Shown piece after piece: positions 1 to 6,392 of a DNA stretch of 14,054 nt (within the stretch, counting starts at the first letter, position 1; each line of letters begins with the position of its first letter). The position numbers and the translations under genes are program-made. Below the pieces are notes generated by a model. That model saw only the letters and a list, made by a program, of their open reading frames with translations, had not been told where the DNA came from and ran no database searches. Location of the stretch: assembly GCA_035319125.1 (NCBI GenBank), contig DATHDG010000029.1, positions 1 to 14,054 on the forward strand, in the 5' to 3' direction. The stretch is from Fen-1308 sp035319125 (GTDB lineage Bacteria; Nitrospirota; Thermodesulfovibrionia; Thermodesulfovibrionales; Dissulfurispiraceae).

Positions 1-1389
1 TTATTCTCAATACCTATGACGGTGCTTATGTTTGTTTGTCTGCCCAGGACAGGATATCCGCTATTTGATTTCCTGAATGCTCGCGGTAGCTCTGCCGGTT
101 TTACAGATCATGTGACACTTGGTGACATCTCAGGCATTCAGGAGAACTCGTCCGTCATACTCAGGGTCGAGAGCGCGCAGGTTGATCCGCAGATGCTCTA
201 TTGGCGGGGGATAGTAATGGACTCGTTTGACGGCAAATCCTGGAGAGGCGCCGGAAGACCGAGACGCCGTGAAGGGGTGTTTCAGCTTGAGGGGCGCAGG
301 CTGGTGCAGACGATTTACCTTGAACCGTACGGCAACAGGTATCTCTTTGCTCTTGACAAGCCTGTGTCTCTGCAGTACCGGGATGCATCAGTATCAGAGG
401 ATTTCACAATTACCGCAAAACGCGATATTGATCAAAGAATCAGATATAGCGTGGTTTCTGTGTTATCCGGCTATGACAGGCTTGAATCTATTGAAAGAAA
501 TAAATATCTTCAACTTCCAACCGCAGGATTGGAAAGAATCCGGCCGCTGGTCGGCAGACTTACTACCGGGACGGGCACTGAAGCCGATGCGTTGTCTATT
601 CTCCATTATCTTACAGATGGCACATTCAAGTATTCACTTAAGAACCTGCCGGTGACATCCGAACCGATTGAAGACTTTCTGCTTATACATAAATCCGGCA
701 ACTGCGAATATTTCGCGTCATCAATGGCAGTCATGCTTCGCATGGCTGGGATACCAGCGAGGTTGGTCGGTGGCTATCACGGAGGAGTTTACAATGCGAT
801 CGGCGGATATTATCTTGTGACGCAGAACAATGCCCATGTTTGGGTAGAGGTGTATCTCGACAATAAAGGCTGGGTCCGAATGGATCCAACCCCGGCTTCA
901 GGAGCAGCTGTCCCAAAAGGGCGGCAGAGTCTAGCGTTCAAGCTCAGGCTGTTGTTGGATGCTGCGAACTATTACTGGAATTCAATGGTGATCGGTTATG
1001 ATCTTAACAGACAGGTATCGTTGCTGTCAGATTTCAAGAATGCTGTAACAGCACCGCGCGTTGACATCACAGCAGTGAAAAGACCGGCTGTTCTGTTGAC
1101 TCTCATTGCAATATCATTTACGGCTATTGCAATAGGAATTGCACGCTTTATTAAGAGAAGGAAGCCTGAGGTTCTGGTAATGGAGCGGTTTGCGAGAATA
1201 ATGAAGAAATACGGTTATGTACGCAGCGCTGCAGAAGGTCTTCGAGAGTTTGCAGCCAGGATAGATAACATCCCGCTGCGCAATAAAGTCATTGTATTTA
1301 TATCTGAAATTGAGAAAATATATTATAGGGACAGGGTTATGACCGAGGCTGATCAGGTTAGCTTGATGCGTTTTCTGGAGGATATATGA
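1..1389 (+). CDS. TgpA-like membrane transglutaminase, 5' end missing
   Basis: This is the C-terminal part of a TgpA-type protein (DUF3488 / transglutaminase core / DUF4129). The frame is open from base 1, so the gene starts before the window; the ATG at 16 is probably internal, because the multi-helix N-terminal membrane region of the family is absent. Counting from that ATG, residues 1-20 match the end of the last helix and the following PR motif. Residues 36-80 carry the conserved LGDI and LYWRG...FDGKSW block. The transglutaminase core holds a Cys-His-Asp triad: C230 (SGNCEYFAS), H274 (NAHVWVEV) and D290 (RMDPTPA). A membrane helix lies at about 358-378, followed by a cytoplasmic DUF4129-like tail. 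The family acts at the inner membrane with its catalytic domain in the periplasm; the substrate is unknown. TgpA genes often follow a DUF58 and a MoxR ATPase gene, which would lie upstream. Confidence 0.9.
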   Translation, partial: LFSIPMTVLMFVCLPRTGYPLFDFLNARGSSAGFTDHVTLGDISGIQENSSVILRVESAQVDPQMLYWRGIVMDSFDGKSWRGAGRPRRREGVFQLEGRRLVQTIYLEPYGNRYLFALDKPVSLQYRDASVSEDFTITAKRDIDQRIRYSVVSVLSGYDRLESIERNKYLQLPTAGLERIRPLVGRLTTGTGTEADALSILHYLTDGTFKYSLKNLPVTSEPIEDFLLIHKSGNCEYFASSMAVMLRMAGIPARLVGGYHGGVYNAIGGYYLVTQNNAHVWVEVYLDNKGWVRMDPTPASGAAVPKGRQSLAFKLRLLLDAANYYWNSMVIGYDLNRQVSLLSDFKNAVTAPRVDITAVKRPAVLLTLIAISFTAIAIGIARFIKRRKPEVLVMERFARIMKKYGYVRSAAEGLREFAARIDNIPLRNKVIVFISEIEKIYYRDRVMTEADQVSLMRFLEDI

Positions 1390-1401
1390 TTAGGTTTTTT
1401 T

Positions 1402-1430
1402 TTGGCAGCCTTTTATAGTAAAATTATGCA
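1402..1430 (+). promoter_or_regulatory. Weak sigma-70-like promoter before the DUF465 gene
   Basis: TTGGCA at 1402-1407 (five of six matches to the -35 consensus) lies 17 bp before TATGCA at 1425-1430, a poor -10 box. The position, just after the transglutaminase gene and about 35 bp before the DUF465 start, is suitable. Only the -35 half is convincing. Confidence 0.3.
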
Positions 1431-1464
1431 GAAATCAACATTATTCTGTATCGGGAGGTTACAA

Positions 1465-1692
1465 ATGACCGACGAAGAGATCATAGAAGCGCTGAAAAAG
1501 TCGAATGAAGATTTCAGGAAACTCTGCGACGAGCACAAGGAATTGAACGGCCAGCTTGACGAGATGAACAAGAAGCACTATCTCTCTCCTGAGGAGGAGG
1601 TCGAGAAGAAAAAGATGCAGAAAGAGAAGCTTTACAGGAAAGATAAAATAGCTGAGCTTATCCGAGATTACAAGAAGAACCACAATAATTAA
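1465..1692 (+). CDS. Small DUF465 (YdcH-like) protein
   Basis: The protein has 75 residues, nearly all charged and helical, and matches the DUF465/YdcH pattern. An N-terminal helix contains FRKLCDEHKELNGQLDEMNK, then a turn (HYLSPEEE), then a second Lys/Glu-rich helix ending KDKIAELIRDYKK. It probably forms a helical hairpin or coiled coil in the cytoplasm. The family has no established biochemical function. The frame is open from 1402, but the start at 1465 is preferred: GGGAGG at 1453-1458 lies six bases before it, and the family begins with a short MTxEE-like sequence. The next gene is ilvD, 67 bp downstream on the same strand, with no functional link that I know of. Confidence 0.85.
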   Translation: MTDEEIIEALKKSNEDFRKLCDEHKELNGQLDEMNKKHYLSPEEEVEKKKMQKEKLYRKDKIAELIRDYKKNHNN

Positions 1693-1759
1693 TCCATAAA
1701 AATCAACCAGTGATGTCTACGGTTACAACCGTCTGAGAAAGATAAGGGGATATTTTTCT

Positions 1760-3418
1760 ATGAAAAGAAGCGATACGATCAAATGCGGATTAGAGAGGAT
1801 GCCGCATAGGGCGCTCCTTTATGCTACAGGAATGCCCGGCGGCGAAATGAACAAGCCTTTTATAGGAGTGGCAACCAGTTTTACGGATATAATCCCCGGT
1901 CATATAGGGATGCGGGACCTCGAAAGGTTTATTGAAAAGGGAGTACATACCGGCGGAGGATATCCTTTTTTCTTCGGCATCCCCGGCATATGCGACGGCA
2001 TTGCCATGGGGCACAAGGGGATGCACTATTCGCTGGCATCACGTGAGTTGATTGCCGATATGGTTGAGACAGTGGCAGAGGCGCATCAGCTTGACGGATT
2101 AGTTCTTCTTACGAATTGCGACAAGATAACGCCGGGCATGCTGATGGCGGCAGCCCGCATTAACATTCCCAGCATAGTTGTAACAGCTGGACCGATGCTG
2201 GGCGGTCATTACAAAGGACGCCGTCTTAATCTCACGAGCGACACGTTTGAGGCTGTCGGGAAATTCAAGAAAGGCCTGATCAAAAAGGACGAGCTTCAGG
2301 GGCTGGAAATGTGCGCCTGCCCCGGCGCCGGGTCATGCCAGGGCATGTATACCGCTAACACAATGGCATGCGTGACTGAAGCATTGGGGATGAGCCTGCC
2401 GGGTTGCGCGACTGCCCCGGCTGTCCTAGCGGCAAAAAAGCGTATCGCGTTTGAAAGTGGCGTGCGCATTGTTGAACTGATCAAGAAGAACATAACTCCG
2501 CGCAAGATCATGACAAGAGCAGCTTTTGAAAATGCAATTGCGGTAGACCTTTCGCTTGGCGGCTCTACCAATACTGCGCTTCATATCCCGGCTGTGGCTC
2601 ACGATGCCGCAGTTGAACTGAAACTGGAATTGTTTGACGAGATCAGCAAGAGGACGCCTCATCTAACAAACATGATTCCAGGCGGACAATATTATATGGA
2701 AGACCTTGATATAGCCGGTGGTATTCCTGCGGTGCTGAGCAGGCTCAAGGACGTGCTGAAGGACAGTCCTACTGTTTCAGGCCGCAGCATTAAACAGATA
2801 GCTGCTGCAGCCGAGGTCGTGGACGATGATATTATAAGGCCGCTGGATAAAGCGTTTCATAAAGAAGGCGGAATAGCCGTTCTAAAAGGCAACCTTGCTC
2901 CAGACGGTGCCGTGGTAAAGCAGACTGCTGTCAGCAAGAATATGATGAAATTCGAAGGGACAGCTAAGGTATTCGATTCTGAGGAAGTGGCCATGAAAGC
3001 AATCCTTTCCGGCAAGATCAAGCCAGGATGTGTTGTTGTGATCAGGTATGAAGGGCCAAAGGGCGGACCCGGCATGAGGGAAATGCTTTCGCCTACATCG
3101 GCAATAGCAGGTATGGGACTGGCTGAATCAGTAGCTCTTATCACTGACGGGCGTTTTTCCGGGGGAACTCGTGGACCGTGTATCGGGCATATTTCTCCTG
3201 AAGCTATGGAGGGTGGACCCATTGCTCTGGTTAAAGATGGAGATAGGATCAAGATCGATATTCCAAAACGAAGAATAGAACTATTGGTGCCTGATAAGGA
3301 GCTTACGCAGAGGAAGTCCTCATGGAAGAAGCCGCAGCCCAAGATAAGAAAAGGATATTTGTCCAGATATGCCAGGCTGGTAAGCTCAGCAGCATCAGGC
3401 GCCATTATGCTCGATTAA
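1760..3418 (+). CDS. ilvD: Dihydroxy-acid dehydratase
   Basis: IlvD dehydrates 2,3-dihydroxy-isovalerate and 2,3-dihydroxy-3-methylvalerate to the 2-keto acids, the third common step of valine and isoleucine synthesis, in the cytoplasm. The 552-residue length is normal for the compact bacterial/archaeal form (E. coli IlvD is longer). Visible signatures are DGIAMGHKGM (residues 79-88), TNCDKITPGMLMA (118-130, cluster ligand C120), CPGAGSCQGMYTANTM (187-202, ligand C193), SLGGSTN, the YEGPKGGPGM loop, TDGRFSGGTRG and a C-terminal SSAASGA. At the first ligand position it has PGHI, as in the E. coli [4Fe-4S] enzyme, where the [2Fe-2S] enzymes have a cysteine; this suggests an oxygen-sensitive cluster. 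The start follows AAGGGGA at 1744-1750. It is isolated here: no ilvB, ilvN or ilvC gene is adjacent. Confidence 0.97.
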   Translation: MKRSDTIKCGLERMPHRALLYATGMPGGEMNKPFIGVATSFTDIIPGHIGMRDLERFIEKGVHTGGGYPFFFGIPGICDGIAMGHKGMHYSLASRELIADMVETVAEAHQLDGLVLLTNCDKITPGMLMAAARINIPSIVVTAGPMLGGHYKGRRLNLTSDTFEAVGKFKKGLIKKDELQGLEMCACPGAGSCQGMYTANTMACVTEALGMSLPGCATAPAVLAAKKRIAFESGVRIVELIKKNITPRKIMTRAAFENAIAVDLSLGGSTNTALHIPAVAHDAAVELKLELFDEISKRTPHLTNMIPGGQYYMEDLDIAGGIPAVLSRLKDVLKDSPTVSGRSIKQIAAAAEVVDDDIIRPLDKAFHKEGGIAVLKGNLAPDGAVVKQTAVSKNMMKFEGTAKVFDSEEVAMKAILSGKIKPGCVVVIRYEGPKGGPGMREMLSPTSAIAGMGLAESVALITDGRFSGGTRGPCIGHISPEAMEGGPIALVKDGDRIKIDIPKRRIELLVPDKELTQRKSSWKKPQPKIRKGYLSRYARLVSSAASGAIMLD

Positions 3419-3452
3419 TGATTTGCCTTCATGGTAACATAACATCTCTCAA

Positions 3453-3527
3453 GCGGGCGTAACTCAGTGGTAGAGTGCTAGCTTCCCAAGCTGGAAGTCG
3501 CGGGTTCGAATCCCGTCGCCCGCTCCA
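3453..3527 (+). tRNA. tRNA-Gly (anticodon CCC), CCA encoded
   Basis: A complete cloverleaf can be folded. The acceptor GCGGGCG (3453-3459) pairs with CGCCCGC (3517-3523). The D arm is ACTC/GAGT with loop AGTGGTA. The anticodon stem CTAGC/GCTGG (one G-U pair) holds loop TTCCCAA, with anticodon CCC at 3485-3487. The T stem is GCGGG/CCCGT with loop TTCGAAT. The discriminator is T3524 and CCA is encoded at 3525-3527. It reads GGG codons. It begins 34 bp after the ilvD stop and could be read through from that gene. Confidence 0.97.
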
Positions 3528-3548
3528 ACTTGTTGTCTGTATTCATAA

Positions 3549-3573
3549 AAATCACGGCGTATGATTGTGATTT
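3549..3573 (+). terminator. Hairpin after the tRNA, possible weak terminator
   Basis: AAATCAC (3549-3555) and GTGATTT (3567-3573) form a 7-bp stem with an 11-base loop, about 20 bases after the tRNA. There is no run of T after it beyond the three in the stem, so intrinsic termination is doubtful. It could instead be a tRNA 3' processing or trailer structure. Confidence 0.25.
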
Positions 3574-3616
3574 GCAACGTGATCAACCTGCTCTGGCTTT
3601 AATTGTTTTATAGCTC

Positions 3617-3645
3617 TTGACGATGGGCATGTTTGCATTTATAAT
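3617..3645 (+). promoter_or_regulatory. Strong sigma-70 promoter for the YidB-like gene
   Basis: TTGACG at 3617-3622 (five of six) and a perfect TATAAT at 3640-3645 are separated by the ideal 17 bp. Transcription should start near 3652, giving a leader of about 105 bases. The leader contains a small palindrome (CGGCAATTTGCCG, 3720-3732) just before the ribosome binding site. This is the best promoter in the window. Confidence 0.8.
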
Positions 3646-3756
3646 CTAGCGGAAGGCATAAAAATGAAGGACGGACTATAAAGGGTCTCGTGCTTGTCTA
3701 ATAACACTCTAAAGTGAAGCGGCAATTTGCCGGATATATGCGAAAGGAGAAACGAG

Positions 3757-4161
3757 ATGGGACTTTTCGATGAACTCGCTGGCAAGGTAATCGGTGCTAT
3801 AGGCGGCGGCAGTGGCGGTGAGCATGCTGGGCTGATAGATGAGATAATGGGTATGGTTACCAGCAAGAGCACTGGAGGATTGTCAGGGTTGCTTAATTCC
3901 TTCAAGGATAAAGGGTTGGGCGACCTCATTCAATCCTGGGTAGGTACCGGACAGAATATGCCGATATCGCCTGATCAGATACAGCAAGGGCTCGGAACGG
4001 AGCAGATACAGCAAATTGCCCAAAAGTTAGGTGTCTCTCCTGAAATTGCAAAATCGAAGCTGGCAGAGTTCCTGCCCGTTATTATCGACAAGATGACGCC
4101 GGATGGTAAAATCCCTGAGGGCGGTTTGATCGGTAAGGCACTTGACTCGCTCAAGTCATAG
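3757..4161 (+). CDS. YidB-like DUF937 family protein
   Basis: The protein has 134 residues, close to E. coli YidB (about 130). It opens MGLFDELAGKVIGAIGGG, then a Gly/Ser-rich stretch, the block GGLSGLLNSFKDKGLGDLIQSWVG (40-63), ISPDQIQQGLG, and LGVSPEIAKSKLAEFLPVIIDKMTPDGKIPEGG (91-123), all typical of the YidB/DUF937 family. No signal peptide is visible. The family's molecular role is not firmly known; hydrophobic repeats suggest a helical, self-associating protein. The frame extends upstream to 3727, but the start at 3757 is chosen because AAAGGAGA (3743-3750) precedes it with good spacing and the family begins here. It has its own strong promoter and is followed by the ComEA-like gene 75 bp downstream. 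Confidence 0.87.
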   Translation: MGLFDELAGKVIGAIGGGSGGEHAGLIDEIMGMVTSKSTGGLSGLLNSFKDKGLGDLIQSWVGTGQNMPISPDQIQQGLGTEQIQQIAQKLGVSPEIAKSKLAEFLPVIIDKMTPDGKIPEGGLIGKALDSLKS

Positions 4162-4236
4162 CAGTGAGGCTAGTTTGATAGCCTGGCCGCAGGCGTAATA
4201 TCAAATGCAGCAATAACTAATCTGAAGGGGGATGAT

Positions 4237-4890
4237 ATGCAAAGTATAGTCAGAAAGATGTTAAGCAGATTGTTGGTTTTATCAGTGATAGTTTGTTTGG
4301 CGCTTGCCTTTAGCGTGCCTGCATTTGCAAAAGATGACAAGGCGCCGGTTGACATTAATACCGCGTCGCAGAAACAGCTTGAAGGCCTGAAAGGGGTTGG
4401 CGCTGCGACTGCAAAAAAGATTATAGCTAATCGTCCGTACAAATCGGTGGATGAGCTCTCAAAAGCTGGGTTATCAGCTAAAAAAATAGCTGATCTGAAA
4501 CCGTTAGTTACTGTGGGAGCTGCAATGCCGTCAGCCAAACCGTCAAAAGCGGAGTCTACTTCTGCTCAGCCGGCTGTGGCTCCATCCAAACCTGCTGTAA
4601 AGCCGGCACCTGTAGCAGCTCCATCAAAGCCGGATGCGAAGGCGGCTCCTGCAGCGTCTAACAAGGCAGCGGCTGAAAAGAAATCGACTTCAGCCCTTGC
4701 TCCAGGAGAAAAAGTCAATATCAACACGGCTACGAAGGAAAAAATTGAAGCACTCCCCGAGATAGGTCCTGTGAAGGCACAGGCAGTAATCGATGGCAGG
4801 CCATATAATACGCCAGAAGACATAATGAAAGTAAAAGGAATCAAGCAGGGAACATTCGACAAGATAAAGGATCAGATAACTGTTAAATGA
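4237..4890 (+). CDS. Exported protein with two ComEA-type helix-hairpin-helix domains
   Basis: The protein has 217 residues. A signal peptide occupies residues 1-31 (basic start, hydrophobic core, AFA before KDD). Two ComEA-like HhH modules follow: about 38-93, with VDINTAS, LKGVGAATAKKIIANRPY and a closing LKPLVTV; and about 161-217, with VNINTATKEKIEALPEIG, PVKAQAVIDGRPY and KIKDQITVK. Between them is a flexible Ala/Pro/Lys linker of about 60 residues. In ComEA a single such module binds double-stranded DNA in the periplasm during uptake. Binding of DNA by both modules is inferred, and other roles (scaffold, protein binding) are possible. The start follows GAAGGGGGA (4223-4231). No comEC or pilus gene is nearby. 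The duplicated module is unusual; most relatives have one. Confidence 0.87.
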   Translation: MQSIVRKMLSRLLVLSVIVCLALAFSVPAFAKDDKAPVDINTASQKQLEGLKGVGAATAKKIIANRPYKSVDELSKAGLSAKKIADLKPLVTVGAAMPSAKPSKAESTSAQPAVAPSKPAVKPAPVAAPSKPDAKAAPAASNKAAAEKKSTSALAPGEKVNINTATKEKIEALPEIGPVKAQAVIDGRPYNTPEDIMKVKGIKQGTFDKIKDQITVK

Positions 4891-4897
4891 TTGTCGC

Positions 4898-4932
4898 GGG
4901 ACATGCGGCCATTTCAAGTGGCTGCATGTCCC
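4898..4932 (+). terminator. Long hairpin just after the ComEA-like gene
   Basis: Fourteen bases (4898-4911, GGGACATGCGGCCA) pair with 4919-4932 through one G-U pair, around the 7-base loop TTTCAAG. The hairpin begins seven bases after the stop codon, the usual place for a terminator, but no T run follows. It may block 3' exonucleases or end transcription in a bidirectional or factor-assisted way. Confidence 0.5.
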
Positions 4933-5022
4933 CTCATCTGAACCTGTATGTGTTACATTGCTAAAAGATATATCTTTGATTTGAAAGTTGTCAGCGGTCG
5001 ATCTTTATAAGAGGAGAATTTT

Positions 5023-5295
5023 ATGAAGACGAGCTTACTTATAATTTGGTTCTTATCTGTGACTTTTTCTTTTGTCGTTGGATACACGCGCGGCATAGGC
5101 GAGCGGTATGAGGCGGTAGAGAAGGCTGTGCTTTTTGATTACGGCCAGCAGCTCCGGCAGGCGATCCGTGATGGTATTCCCTTTAAACTTAAAGGCTCGG
5201 ATATTACGTTCATGCCTCGAAGCGATACCCAAATGGAAGCATCTGCAGTAGGGCTGAAGAGGTTTGTCAGCCAGATTAAGCAAACTAGCGAATAA
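5023..5295 (+). CDS. Small membrane-anchored protein of unknown function
   Basis: The protein has 90 residues and matches no family I recognise. Residues 4-21 form one hydrophobic helix (LLIIWFLSVTFSFVVGY) that could be an uncleaved anchor or a signal peptide. The rest is soluble and mixed in charge (IGERYEAVEKAVLFDYGQQL, then a predicted helix VGLKRFVSQIKQ at the end). This layout, with a short anchor and a small extracytoplasmic domain, suggests an accessory of a membrane complex, but nothing fixes the partner. The start is well supported by AAGAGGAG (5009-5016) six bases upstream. It stands alone between the hairpin at 4898-4932 and the next gene, 120 bp away on the same strand. Confidence 0.7.
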   Translation: MKTSLLIIWFLSVTFSFVVGYTRGIGERYEAVEKAVLFDYGQQLRQAIRDGIPFKLKGSDITFMPRSDTQMEASAVGLKRFVSQIKQTSE

Positions 5296-5415
5296 TTTAC
5301 CGATGCCTGCACAACTATCTGGAAAGCAGCATAATTTATGATGACTCTGTCAGCATCAATCAGTCGTATTTATCCGGTAGCCTAATTTTATATTTATATA
5401 AGAGGTATGTACAGT

Positions 5416-6075
5416 ATGTCAGATGCAAGTACTTATTCACTCCTGGCAGTCCTTCACGAACTAAATGACAGAGAGTTCAAGCGCAAGCTGGCTATGTTTC
5501 CTGAAGAGTTGAAATATTATGTGATTCTTGCCGGAGGCATTATTGGCGCTGAGCTTTCCAAGAGGGTGAAAGAAACTCCGGAAGCGGTTGTGCGCGATGG
5601 AGGAGCATTTGTTTCCGGCATGATAAATATATCAGCGCCGAATGATGACGATGCGTTTAAGGGAGTCCTGGAAACATCTCTGATTGAAACAATTAAGTAC
5701 GAGTTGCGATTTTCCTGCATGAACTGCCGACGGTTCAATGAATGCCTGGACCTTGATAATCTGAAAATTGGTTCGCTTTTCGAGCGACGCGTGCGTGGTG
5801 ATGAGACACAAGAACTGAGAAGGGAAATTATATCGGAGGTTGCTGAAGCTCTGGTGAGTACTCCATATATTGATGATGACAATGCTCAGAAAAAATGCGA
5901 TAAGTTCGTCCATCAATACGACGTTGTAGCCCTCGGAGAAGTGTTTGCCAGATATTCAGAGATAGCTGCAGCGCTTCGAAAAGAATACGGTATCGACTAC
6001 GGAACTGTACTTCAACATATGGTCGATATCAATATGAATTTTTGTGAGAAAATCAATAGCCTGCCCAATAGCTAG
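5416..6075 (+). CDS. Unrecognised protein with CX2CX5C cysteine cluster
   Basis: The protein has 219 residues and I do not recognise a named family. It is soluble and mostly helical, with no signal peptide. The notable feature is C101-x2-C104-x5-C110 (SCMNCRRFNECLDL), followed by two later cysteines, C161 (QKKCDKF) and C210 (NFCEKI). Such a set could hold an iron-sulfur cluster or zinc. The sequence after the cluster (SLFERRVRGDETQELRREI) is charged and helical. Two ATGs are possible; 5416 is preferred because AGAGGT at 5401-5406 then has a spacing of nine bases, whereas the ATG at 5407 touches it. It is followed by a 317-bp gap and the RNase E/G gene. Its role is unknown. Confidence 0.72.
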   Translation: MSDASTYSLLAVLHELNDREFKRKLAMFPEELKYYVILAGGIIGAELSKRVKETPEAVVRDGGAFVSGMINISAPNDDDAFKGVLETSLIETIKYELRFSCMNCRRFNECLDLDNLKIGSLFERRVRGDETQELRREIISEVAEALVSTPYIDDDNAQKKCDKFVHQYDVVALGEVFARYSEIAAALRKEYGIDYGTVLQHMVDINMNFCEKINSLPNS

Positions 6076-6261
6076 TAGCGTAGTCGCGCTGTTTAAAAAA
6101 GAACCCTAATTTGCGGTGCAAATCTGGATTCCTGTTTCTCGCCTAACGATGCATACAATTCGATTCTTAATGCCTGAAAATTCTGAAGCAGCCGGCAATT
6201 AGACCACTGCAAGGACAGTAGGGACAGTTCTACTAAAATCCATGGCGTGTTTATAAGATAG

Positions 6262-6316
6262 AAGCTGCGCGACATGGCTGTGCTGCTTTGAATGACCAGC
6301 CCTGGTAGTGTACAAT
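6262..6316 (+). promoter_or_regulatory. Promoter for the RNase E/G gene, with a hairpin before it
   Basis: This is in the 317-bp gap 6076-6392, otherwise without a gene. TTGAAT at 6288-6293 and TACAAT at 6311-6316 are 17 bp apart, placing a transcript start near 6323 and a leader of about 70 bases. Just upstream, and touching the -35 box, 6262-6270 pairs with 6280-6288 (AAGC-T-GCGC with GTGC-T-GCTT, one T-T mismatch), an imperfect hairpin that may end the upstream transcript. I see nothing else supportable in the gap. Confidence 0.6.
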
Positions 6317-6392
6317 GTAAGCTGTAAATAATGCTGTTCACGGCAAACTGCTTGTGATCAGCGTACTTAAAGGCGGAATATAGATAAATCAT

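Noticed and set aside
227..655. 142-codon + strand frame inside the transglutaminase gene
   Set aside because: It is out of frame with a gene whose catalytic residues are all present; no family resemblance.
1719..1732. ACGGTTACAACCGT palindrome before ilvD as a regulatory stem or attenuator
   Set aside because: The stem is five pairs with no leader peptide rich in Ile, Leu or Val and no T run; too weak to call.
2857..3405. 182-codon open frame on the - strand inside ilvD
   Set aside because: It lies wholly opposite a well-conserved enzyme, has no ribosome site and encodes a Ser/Pro-rich chain without recognisable domains.
3453..3527. tRNA-Gly as an attachment site for an integrated element
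   Set aside because: No integrase and no second copy of the tRNA 3' end are seen downstream; ordinary host genes follow.
4981..5011. TTGAAA...TATAAG promoter for the small membrane protein gene
   Set aside because: The spacer is 19 bp and the transcript would start after the Shine-Dalgarno sequence, which would remove a clearly good ribosome site.
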